Shown: one piece after another, positions 8,933 to 15,049 of the stretch | How positions within the stretch are numbered: the first letter of the stretch is position 1 | How the letters are laid out: every line of letters begins with the position of its first letter | Origin: Clostridiales bacterium | Lineage (GTDB): Bacteria; Bacillota; Clostridia; Oscillospirales; Oscillospiraceae | Direction of reading: 5' to 3' | NCBI GenBank assembly: GCA_029265975.1 | Contig: JAJUGN010000002.1 | Coordinates: 1 to 64,000 of the forward strand | DNA length: 64,000 nt | Made by a program: the position numbers and the translations under genes | The notes under the pieces: model-generated | What the model was told of the DNA's origin: nothing | The model's database searches: none | What the model saw: the letters and a program-made list of their open reading frames with translations, nothing else

Positions 8933-9376
8933 TCAAATCACTATCTCCCCCTCGGAAAACACAGTTATAAATTGGAGGGGAATATCCTTTTTATTTTTTC
9001 TCAAGGCTTCGATGGCCGCGTCGGTAAGTTTTTTGCAGCAGGGCGCGTCCATTCTTACCACCGCCACGCTTTGAATGTCGTTGCAGCTCAGTATTTTAAG
9101 AAGCTTTTCGCCGAACTCATCCCCATCAAGCTCCGGGCAGCCGATCACGAGTACCCTGTTTCTTAAAATCGCGTCGTGAAAACTGCTGTAAGAGAACGCA
9201 GAGCAGTCGGCCGCCAGCAAAAGATGTGCTCTGTGAAAATAGGGCGCTATGGGCGAAATCAGCTTCATTTTAAGCGGCCATTGGCAAAGGTGCGCTTGGC
9301 CGGGATCTTTCCTGTACAAACGCTTTCCGAAGCTTTCCCGGCAGTCCCAGGGCATCCTTTCGGTTTGAGAATCCAT
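8933..9376 (-). CDS. Ferredoxin-family protein lacking its iron-sulfur domain
   Basis: The 147-residue product matches the C-terminal half of a family of 4Fe-4S proteins in anaerobes: PLKMKLISPIAPYF, LLLAADCSAFSYSSFH, LVIGCPELD, VVRMDAPCCKKL and a final FSEGEI block. The N-terminal CxxCxxC ferredoxin domain expected in full-length relatives is absent, and residues 1-30 carry only isolated cysteines. The start ATG at 9376 follows a good GAGGGGGA ribosome site. An upstream in-frame start at 9412 lies at the promoter -10. It is the first gene of the operon behind promoter A. Confidence 0.65.
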   Translation of the reverse strand: MDSQTERMPWDCRESFGKRLYRKDPGQAHLCQWPLKMKLISPIAPYFHRAHLLLAADCSAFSYSSFHDAILRNRVLVIGCPELDGDEFGEKLLKILSCNDIQSVAVVRMDAPCCKKLTDAAIEALRKNKKDIPLQFITVFSEGEIVI

Positions 9377-9411
9377 AGCCGTCCCCCTCGTCAACAGCTT
9401 TATTTGCACCA

Positions 9412-9455
9412 AGTATACTTTATTGTCAATTCCGCGTGAAGCTCCCCGGGGGGAT
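9412..9455 (-). promoter_or_regulatory. Promoter A with shared GC-rich upstream element
   Basis: Minus strand: -35 TTCACG (9435-9440), 17-base spacer, -10 TATACT (9412-9417), placing the start about 30 nt before the ATG at 9376. Directly upstream and overlapping the -35 is ATCCCCCCGGGGAGCTTC (9438-9455). The same block precedes the promoters at 54435-54479 and 48485-48530. Confidence 0.65.
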
Positions 9456-9474
9456 GCCGGCGCGATATCCCCCC
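9448..9474. promoter_or_regulatory. Inverted repeat beside promoter A (candidate operator)
   Basis: GGGGGGAT at 9448-9455 and ATCCCCCC at 9467-9474 form an 8-bp inverted repeat around an 11-base spacer. It shares the ATCCCCC half-site with the promoter element and with the palindrome at 9603-9629. Regulatory function is inferred. Confidence 0.4.
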
Positions 9475-9602
9475 CTGTATCTTTGGCTTAATACGCTGAA
9501 ATATATTTTATATTCAATTGATAAATCAGCTAAAGCGGCTTGTTTCTTGCTCTTTTTGTACATTATTGTGTGATTTTTCGGAAAAATGATAATATATTTT
9601 TT

Positions 9603-9629
9603 GAAATATCCCCCGCCGGGGGATATTTC
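9603..9629. promoter_or_regulatory. Perfect 12-bp-arm palindrome with TATCCCCC half-sites
   Basis: GAAATATCCCCC (9603-9614) and GGGGGATATTTC (9618-9629) pair perfectly around GCC. Each arm contains the TATCCCCC half-site found in the three shared promoters. It lies about 190 bp upstream of promoter A. A dimeric regulator site is likely; a hairpin RNA is the alternative, but no T-run follows on either strand. Confidence 0.45.
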
Positions 9630-9739
9630 GCTATGTCTTTGCGACGAATGCAGGCTGCCGGTTCGCGAAAAGCGATTGCAGGCGCATATCGGTTGTTTTA
9701 AGCCGTCTTGCGCGGCCTCCCGTCCTCGGCGCAAAAAGA

Positions 9740-9994
9740 GCTGGCACGCGGCAAACGCCGCGTGCCAGCCCAGACTGTCAAAAAAGCCCTTTGGGCTTTT
9801 TTGACAAGGGGGGGTGCATGACGGCCGCTCTGCCGCGCCCGTCATGAGAGGTGTCATTTCCGACGTACACGCCGCCGGAAATGACAGACTTGACTTTTTT
9901 CCGCCATTCGCGGCGGAAATTCTGCGAAGCTTTTTTGCTGTAAACAGGTTCTTTGACAAGCCGAGCTGGCACGCGGCAAACGCCGCGTGCCAGC
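9740..9994 (+). repeat. Hairpin-flanked dispersed element, copy 1
   Basis: The core is 9776-9960. It opens with a 31-bp palindrome (9776-9806), then has a CATGACGG/CCGTCATG hairpin (9817-9846), a TGTCATTTCCG/CGGAAATGACA hairpin (9852-9886) and a CCGCC-type hairpin (9901-9917). It ends TTTGACAAG. The ends form the short inverted repeat TGTCAAA/TTTGACA. The core is flanked on both sides by the same 30-bp hairpin (9740-9769 and 9965-9994, stem GCTGGCACGCGGC) in direct orientation. It lies at the 3' end of the DUF169 operon. No credible ORF. Confidence 0.85.
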
Positions 9995-10070
9995 CGGTAG
10001 AGGGGATAGGCGCGCTTCAATTATGCGCTGAAACCTGCAAGAATCAAATCGGTTGAGAGAGCCTGAACTC

Positions 10071-10844
10071 TCAGCGCAGATCTATTTCGCAGTCGAGCTC
10101 CTCGGCCATTGTCCGCCAGTTTTCCATACGGCGGGCAAGCTCCGCCCTGCTCTCCTCGTCATCGCGGAAAGCGATGGGCGTCCAGGGCATCTGCCCCAGG
10201 GCCGTCACGACCTCGTCAATTTTCTGATAGGGTATAGCTATCATGCGCAGGCCCGCCGGATATGCCTTTCGTCTTTTAAGGCCGTGATAGAAGCCCGTAG
10301 TGATATGGTTTACCTTGCCCGAAATTACGGGATAGGCGTACATCCAGGCGCAGCTTATCACGGGGGACGACTTGGATTCCCACAAATCTCCGGTAATATA
10401 GCTCGTCGCCCGCATGATTATATCCGCCTGCGGAAGGTCGGCCACGCAAATTATCAGGTCCGGATCGAAATCGCAGCTTTCTACGGTCGCAAACTGGACA
10501 TAGTTGACGGTTCCGGGCACAAGCACCGGCAGCTTCTGATAGAGCTGCTGGTTCGCTATGGGGGAACGGTAAATCTCGAAATCAAAGCCCGCCTGTCCGC
10601 AGGCTGTGACGGGGGGTTTGGGGATCATCCCCAGGGCCATCTTTCCGTAGCAGGCGTCGTCAGATTTCGAAATGTAAAAAGTGCTTCCGGAAATCTGCGC
10701 GTGCTTAACATACTGGCAGAACGCGAGCTTTTCTCCTTCGTAGGGGGAAACGTTTCTCGGTCTCACGGCGTGGTATTTGATTGCTATCGCGGGATATTCC
10801 ATTCCCAGCTTGGAAAACAATTCCTTGGCCTTGTCGCTAAGCAT
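10071..10844 (-). CDS. DUF169 family protein
   Basis: 257-residue soluble protein of the DUF169 (COG2043) family, function unknown. Family-like features include EYPAIAIKY at the start, the Cys-containing FCQYVKHA segment, YGKMALGM, VLVPGTVNYVQFATVE and a central ISCAWMYAYPVISGKVN. It starts at ATG with a strong AGGAGG site and follows the PatB-type lyase by 20 bp, so the two are likely co-transcribed. The family is common in anaerobes and archaea. Conserved cysteines suggest a cofactor or redox role, but this is not shown by the sequence. Confidence 0.85.
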   Translation of the reverse strand: MLSDKAKELFSKLGMEYPAIAIKYHAVRPRNVSPYEGEKLAFCQYVKHAQISGSTFYISKSDDACYGKMALGMIPKPPVTACGQAGFDFEIYRSPIANQQLYQKLPVLVPGTVNYVQFATVESCDFDPDLIICVADLPQADIIMRATSYITGDLWESKSSPVISCAWMYAYPVISGKVNHITTGFYHGLKRRKAYPAGLRMIAIPYQKIDEVVTALGQMPWTPIAFRDDEESRAELARRMENWRTMAEELDCEIDLR

Positions 10845-10864
10845 AGCCTGCCTCCTTTTACTTT

Positions 10865-12055
10865 TTATTTCATATGCTTATTCAGCGTATCCTTCAGTCT
10901 GTCAAGCGCCGGGTATATATATTTTGTGGGGCAGGCGAGGTTCCAGCGCTCATACCCGGCACCCTGATCTCCGAAAATATACCCGTCGTCAAAGAACAGC
11001 CTGGCTTCTTCCCTGAGTATCCTTGCAAGCTCCCTGTATTCAATCCCGAGACCGTTGAAGTCCATCCAGAGGAGATAGGTGCCCTCCATATCAAAGAGCC
11101 TTATCTGCGGGAGCTCCCTGCGCAGGAATTCCTTCACGATTCCGTGGTTTTTATGAACTATGTTTATTACCTGCTCCAGCCATTCCTCACAGTTATCGTA
11201 CGCAAGCCTGCAGGCTTCAAGCCCCAGAATATTGCACTTCGGATTCCCTTCTGTCGTGCATACCTCCTTCCAGTATGCTTCTCTTATCTCCTTGTTCGGA
11301 ATAATAATGTTCGACGTCTGCAGCCCGGCAAGATTGAAGGTTTTGCTCGGCGCAGTGCAGGTAATGGAGTTTTGGAGGAATTCCTCGCATATGGAGGCGA
11401 AGACGGTATGCCTGTAACCGGGCATTATAAGATCGTTGTGAATCTCATCCGACACCACCAGGACATCGTTTTCCACACAAATCCGACCTATCCTCTCAAG
11501 CTCCTCCCTGGTCCATACCCTTCCGGTCGGGTTGTGGGGGCTGCAAAGTATTAGCAGCTTCGTATTCGGATGCTTTGCCTTTTTCTCAAAATCGTCGAAA
11601 TCTATTTCGTAACGGCCTTCTCTTATTATCAGTCTGTTGTCCACAAGCACCCTGTTGTTTCTGTAAATCGCAAAGTACATGGGATAATAGACCGGCGTCA
11701 TCAGCATAACGCCCTCGCCTTCCTTTGTGAAGGCTTTGACCGCGGTAAAAAACGCGTTTATCACTCCGGGCGAATCCTTTATCCATTCCGTCTCGATTTT
11801 CCATTCGTGGCGGCGACGCATCCAGTTCGCCACCGAGCTTTTGTAGGCTTCCGTCGGCATGGCGTATCCCAGGACCGAATTGTCGATAAAACGCTTCAGC
11901 CCATCGACTACCTCCGGAGGGTTCTTAAACTCCATATCGGCAACCGAAAACGGTATTATATCTTCTCCCGTTACTCCGTATTTCGCCATTTCGTCCCACT
12001 TGCCGCTGCCCGTGCCAAATCTCCTGATTACGGTTTCAAAATCGTATTGTTTCAT
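10865..12055 (-). CDS. PatB/MalY-type PLP-dependent C-S lyase
   Basis: Fold-type I PLP enzyme, 396 residues. MalY/PatB features are present: YDFETVIRR-GTGSGKWD at the N-terminus, PFSVADMEF, the ILCSPHNPTGRVW block, VVSDEIHNDL, and the PLP lysine in APSKTFNLAG. The C-terminal IEYRELARILREEARLFFDDG is also typical. Relatives cleave cystathionine or cysteine to pyruvate, ammonia and a thiol or sulfide, or act as aminotransferases. RidA next door would remove the 2-aminoacrylate intermediate that such a lyase makes, which supports the lyase reading. Confidence 0.88.
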   Translation of the reverse strand: MKQYDFETVIRRFGTGSGKWDEMAKYGVTGEDIIPFSVADMEFKNPPEVVDGLKRFIDNSVLGYAMPTEAYKSSVANWMRRRHEWKIETEWIKDSPGVINAFFTAVKAFTKEGEGVMLMTPVYYPMYFAIYRNNRVLVDNRLIIREGRYEIDFDDFEKKAKHPNTKLLILCSPHNPTGRVWTREELERIGRICVENDVLVVSDEIHNDLIMPGYRHTVFASICEEFLQNSITCTAPSKTFNLAGLQTSNIIIPNKEIREAYWKEVCTTEGNPKCNILGLEACRLAYDNCEEWLEQVINIVHKNHGIVKEFLRRELPQIRLFDMEGTYLLWMDFNGLGIEYRELARILREEARLFFDDGYIFGDQGAGYERWNLACPTKYIYPALDRLKDTLNKHMK

Positions 12056-12089
12056 TTATTTCTCCGGCTTTTCATTGTTTTTATATTTT

Positions 12090-12470
12090 CTATTCGCTCC
12101 ATGCTATGGCCTCTATCTCGACGAGCGCGTCCTTAGGCAGCCTCGAAACCTCCACGGTTGAGCGTGCGGGGAAAACGCTTCCCTTGAAAAACGCTTCATA
12201 TACAGCGTTCATGGCCGCGAAATTGTTCATGTCGCTGAGGAATACAGTTGTCTTGTATACATTATCAAGCCCCGAGCCCGCACTTTCAAGAATATTTTTA
12301 AGATTTTTCAGCGACTGCTCCGTCTGCTTCTCTATCCCCTCCGGCATGGCGCCCGTAAGGGGGTCTGTCGGAAGCTGCCCCGAAACGAAAACAAGCTTGT
12401 TTCCGGCGGTACCCTGCGAGTACGGGCCGATGGCGGCGGGCGCTTTTGAAGTCTCTATCCTGATTTTCAT
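12090..12470 (-). CDS. ridA: RidA family 2-iminobutanoate/2-iminopropanoate deaminase
   Basis: 126-residue YjgF/YER057c/UK114 protein. It hydrolyses reactive enamine/imine products of PLP enzymes to keto acids. Signature features are APAAIGPYSQG near residue 10, LVFVSGQLPTDPLTG, the NVYKTTVFLSDMNNFAAMN segment, and the C-terminal PARSTVEVSRLPKDALVEIEA block containing the catalytic Arg. It lies 34 bp upstream of the C-S lyase on the same strand, a sensible functional pairing. Confidence 0.93.
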   Translation of the reverse strand: MKIRIETSKAPAAIGPYSQGTAGNKLVFVSGQLPTDPLTGAMPEGIEKQTEQSLKNLKNILESAGSGLDNVYKTTVFLSDMNNFAAMNAVYEAFFKGSVFPARSTVEVSRLPKDALVEIEAIAWSE

Positions 12471-12491
12471 TTTTCACTCTTCTTCAAGCGT

Positions 12492-12519
12492 GTGCAGGCC
12501 GAAATTCTTCGACCTGCAC
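12492..12519. terminator. Hairpin between nhaC and ridA
   Basis: GTGCAGG and CCTGCAC pair, extended by CGAA/TTCG after one mismatch, around a 4-base loop. It sits in the 92-bp gap downstream of nhaC. The minus strand lacks a clear T-run, so it may attenuate, process or protect the mRNA rather than terminate it. Confidence 0.45.
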
Positions 12520-12562
12520 GACCAGATTTTTATTTTTCTTTGCTTTTATGCCTGCGCCCGCT

Positions 12563-13981
12563 TTACTGGGCCGCCGCTTCGACAATTCCCTGGGCCGCCA
12601 GCATTTCCGGTGTTTCCTTTTTGCGTCCCCAGCCCGACAGGATGGCGAACCAGAATACGAGAGCCAGAGCCATGCTGTGGAAGTTGTAGACAACAAATTC
12701 TATCGGGTTGTATCCCTGGCCGACGACGCCGGAGGCGATGGCGATGGCCGCAAGGTTCAGACAGCCCGGATTTGTGGGTACGAGGTATCCCACTCCGCAG
12801 CCGAGTCCGTCAAGGAAATTGGCGGCGCGGTTTCGGTCGATATGGAAGGGACGGAGCAGGCTCCTTATTATCGGCCCGCAGCAGGTGATCGCGGTCGTAC
12901 CGCTGCTTATGGCTATGCTGATAATGCTTACCATGGCGCCGGAGGCGATCTCCGCGGACTTTTCGGATTTCGCGTACTTCTTCAAGCCGTTCAGCAGGGC
13001 TTCTAGCACCCCGGCTTCGGTTATCAGATTGACGGCTACGAAAATAAACAGAATGAATATTATGGAGCTCAGCATTCCTTCAATTCCGGAGGCGATGAGA
13101 CCGTTCGCCGCAAACAAGGTCTTGAAATCAGTGTATCCGAAGGCCAGGAGCATTATTATGCCGACAACCTCGCTTATGATAAACGCGGTGAGAAGGTTCG
13201 CCTTGTTGAGCATAAGAACGATAATGAGCACGGGGATGACAAGAAATACCAGGCTCGATGCGTAGGTCGCGTCGACAGCCAGAGCTTTTGCCGCGGCGGC
13301 GTTTGTAGTGCTCATGCCCACGATAGTAAAGCCTACGACTGATAACGCGCCTGCGATAAGAGAGTATTTCAGGCGGGATTTTACGACATAGATGACGTTT
13401 GCCTCCTGCGTCAGCGAAGAAGCGATAGTCGTATCGGAAATCGGGGCCAGATTGTCGCCGAAGCATGCGCCGGAAAGTATCGCGCCGCATACCACGCTGA
13501 CATTACAGCCCATCGCCACCGAAAGGGGTATCATTATGGGAGCGGTCGCGTTCATGGAGCTTGCCGCGCTTCCCGTAGCGGTGGAAAGTATGACCGCGAT
13601 GAAGAAGCAGAGCAGCGGCATGAGCCCGGGGCTCATATGCAGCTTTGAAAGCAGCCACAGCAGCCCGTTTACCAAGTGAGAAGCCGCCAGTATTTTGGAA
13701 AGCACCCCCGCAAAAATGAAGCAGGCTATCATAAACGCGAAAATGTTGTTCCTGATGCCGTTAATTACCGCGCTCTGGAACCGCCCTTTGTTCTTATTGA
13801 CCAGGAAACCGACGAGAACCGCCAGTAATCCCGCGCTCCAGAAATTCTTTGTGGAGCGCATTCCGAATGCGGCAAGGACTATCATCGCCAATATCATTAC
13901 AATAAGAGGCAAAACGCCCCCGATTATGCCGCCGTAAGTTTCGGCAAATTGGCCCTGTGTTTTGGACTGGTTGCTGTCCAC
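12563..13981 (-). CDS. nhaC: NhaC-family Na+/H+ antiporter
   Basis: 472-residue polytopic membrane protein with about 11-12 hydrophobic segments. Typical NhaC-family landmarks are NATAPIMIPLSVAMG, GAILSGACFGDNLAPISDTTI (the most conserved stretch), and the late FLDGLGCGVGYLVPTNPGC region. Members exchange Na+ for H+, and some exchange organic acids or amino acids. The position upstream of ridA and a C-S lyase leaves open a role in substrate uptake for that pathway. The start is GTG with a GAGGAGAG site. A strong promoter and MarR-type operator lie about 100 bp upstream. Confidence 0.88.
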   Translation of the reverse strand: MDSNQSKTQGQFAETYGGIIGGVLPLIVMILAMIVLAAFGMRSTKNFWSAGLLAVLVGFLVNKNKGRFQSAVINGIRNNIFAFMIACFIFAGVLSKILAASHLVNGLLWLLSKLHMSPGLMPLLCFFIAVILSTATGSAASSMNATAPIMIPLSVAMGCNVSVVCGAILSGACFGDNLAPISDTTIASSLTQEANVIYVVKSRLKYSLIAGALSVVGFTIVGMSTTNAAAAKALAVDATYASSLVFLVIPVLIIVLMLNKANLLTAFIISEVVGIIMLLAFGYTDFKTLFAANGLIASGIEGMLSSIIFILFIFVAVNLITEAGVLEALLNGLKKYAKSEKSAEIASGAMVSIISIAISSGTTAITCCGPIIRSLLRPFHIDRNRAANFLDGLGCGVGYLVPTNPGCLNLAAIAIASGVVGQGYNPIEFVVYNFHSMALALVFWFAILSGWGRKKETPEMLAAQGIVEAAAQ

Positions 13982-14061
13982 AGTCTACTCTCCTCTACAT
14001 TTTTATTTTTCACCTGAACCCAGCGCTATGGCTCAGGTAAAATTAACGAGGCGCGAATAAA

Positions 14062-14117
14062 GTTTAGCAGCCAAACTTTCTTGAGATATATATATCACCA
14101 GTCTTGTATAAAGTCAA
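14062..14117 (-). promoter_or_regulatory. nhaC promoter with MarR-type operator
   Basis: Minus strand: -35 TTGACT (14112-14117), 17-base spacer, -10 TATATA (14089-14094). About 15 bp downstream of the -10 is GTTTAGCAGCCAAAC (14062-14076), an interrupted palindrome that would block initiation when bound. Similar GTTTA...TAAAC sites recur at 14180-14194 and, as a half-site, at 14788-14797 near the marR promoter. Confidence 0.7.
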
Positions 14118-14179
14118 TGAATTTCAAGGCTTTGCAGCGCATAATCATATGCTTGCACAAAAATTGCTCGCCGAAATTA

Positions 14180-14242
14180 GTTTAACTGCTAAACAATACA
14201 AATGCAGGCGGGGCAACGGCCCCGCCTGCATTTGTATTGTTT
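14180..14242 (-). terminator. marR terminator hairpin next to a second operator
   Basis: A 24-base arm (14191-14214) pairs with 14219-14242 to form a very long, GC-cored hairpin directly after the marR stop. Its promoter-distal side carries GTTTAACTGCTAAAC (14180-14194), a palindrome matching the other MarR-type sites. It separates marR from nhaC transcription. Confidence 0.7.
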
Positions 14243-14747
14243 ATTTGTTTTTGAGCTTTTCCTCGTAATTCTTTTCAAATATCCGGTTTCTGCACTTAAG
14301 CACCTTGAAGAAACTCTCTATGTCCTCCATCGTGCATTCTAGCAGCATTTTGTTTATCATCTCAAGCATATTCGCCCTGTCGTAGGCCCGGTGTATATCG
14401 CAGGCTCTGCGGCCCTCTTCGGTCAGATAAATGCGGTACATCCTCTTGTTTTCCGGCTCGTTAACCCTCTCGACCAGGCCCTTTTCCTCAAGCTTTGAAA
14501 TCAGCTGGGACACGGCGCCTTTGGTGCGGTTTGTTGCCCGCGCGAGCTGGGTCGCGGTGATCCCGTACTGGTCCGATATAAACCCCAGAGTATGAGCTTC
14601 CACCTCGGTCATAAGATAGCCCGTGCCGTAATCGCGCGGCGTGGCCGAATAGTCGGCCAAAAGGCACTGGTGCTTATAAATTATGTCAACCTTTTCGTTC
14701 AGACCGTCAATCGTGTTTCGAACGCTGTGCGCCGTCTTTCCAGACAT
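14241..14747 (-). CDS. MarR family transcriptional regulator
   Basis: 168-residue winged-helix repressor. The HTH reads QYGITATQLARATNRTKGAVSQLISKLEEKGLV (two stretches around residues 75-105), followed by the wing NEPENKRMYRIYLTEEGRRA. It is in the same orientation as, and directly upstream of, nhaC-ridA-patB-DUF169. GTTTAGC-type sites occur at its own promoter and at the nhaC promoter, so autoregulation and control of that operon are likely. The ligand is unknown. It starts at ATG with a GAGGAG site. Confidence 0.9.
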   Translation of the reverse strand: MSGKTAHSVRNTIDGLNEKVDIIYKHQCLLADYSATPRDYGTGYLMTEVEAHTLGFISDQYGITATQLARATNRTKGAVSQLISKLEEKGLVERVNEPENKRMYRIYLTEEGRRACDIHRAYDRANMLEMINKMLLECTMEDIESFFKVLKCRNRIFEKNYEEKLKNK

Positions 14748-14787
14748 GGCTCCAACTCCTCAATGCAAAAAGTTTATCCGAAAAACT

Positions 14788-14797
14788 GTTTAGCCAA
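14788..14797. promoter_or_regulatory. MarR-type half-site upstream of marR
   Basis: GTTTAGCCAA lies in the AT-rich promoter region about 40 bp before the marR start and matches the left half of the operator at 14062-14076. The rest of 14748-14989 is an AT-rich divergent promoter region with nothing else I can name. Confidence 0.4.
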
Positions 14798-14989
14798 TTA
14801 ATTATATTATTTTATCATAATATCAGCTCTTTGGAAAGGCTTCCTGAAAAAATATTTCACGTCCCGTGTAATAAAAGGCTGTGCCGGACCGGGCGCGCTT
14901 TGCCTGTACTGTTTTTTCTCTCTGCTGATTACTTTAACAATCGTTCGCCTTCTCGCTTGCGTCTGCCGCAAAAAATTACAAAGTATTGT

Positions 14990-15018
14990 TTGCCGTTTTT
15001 ACATTTGCATGATAAAAT
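14990..15018 (+). promoter_or_regulatory. Promoter of the ABC-F gene
   Basis: -35 TTGCCG (14990-14995), 17-base spacer, -10 TAAAAT (15013-15018), with the ATG at 15050. This supports the downstream start rather than the long upstream reading frame. Confidence 0.6.
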
Positions 15019-15049
15019 AACGGTTCAAAATACTTATTCAGAGGTAATC

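Noticed and set aside
9778..10056. ORFs in the dispersed element (segments such as AKKLRRISAANGGKKS) conserved between copies
   Set aside because: The conservation follows from DNA conservation and palindromes. Frames are open in several directions, lack ribosome sites and include the flanking hairpins, so coding is not supported.
12106..12888. Plus-strand ORF spanning ridA and nhaC
   Set aside because: It covers two genes with clear family motifs on the other strand and a hairpin between them.
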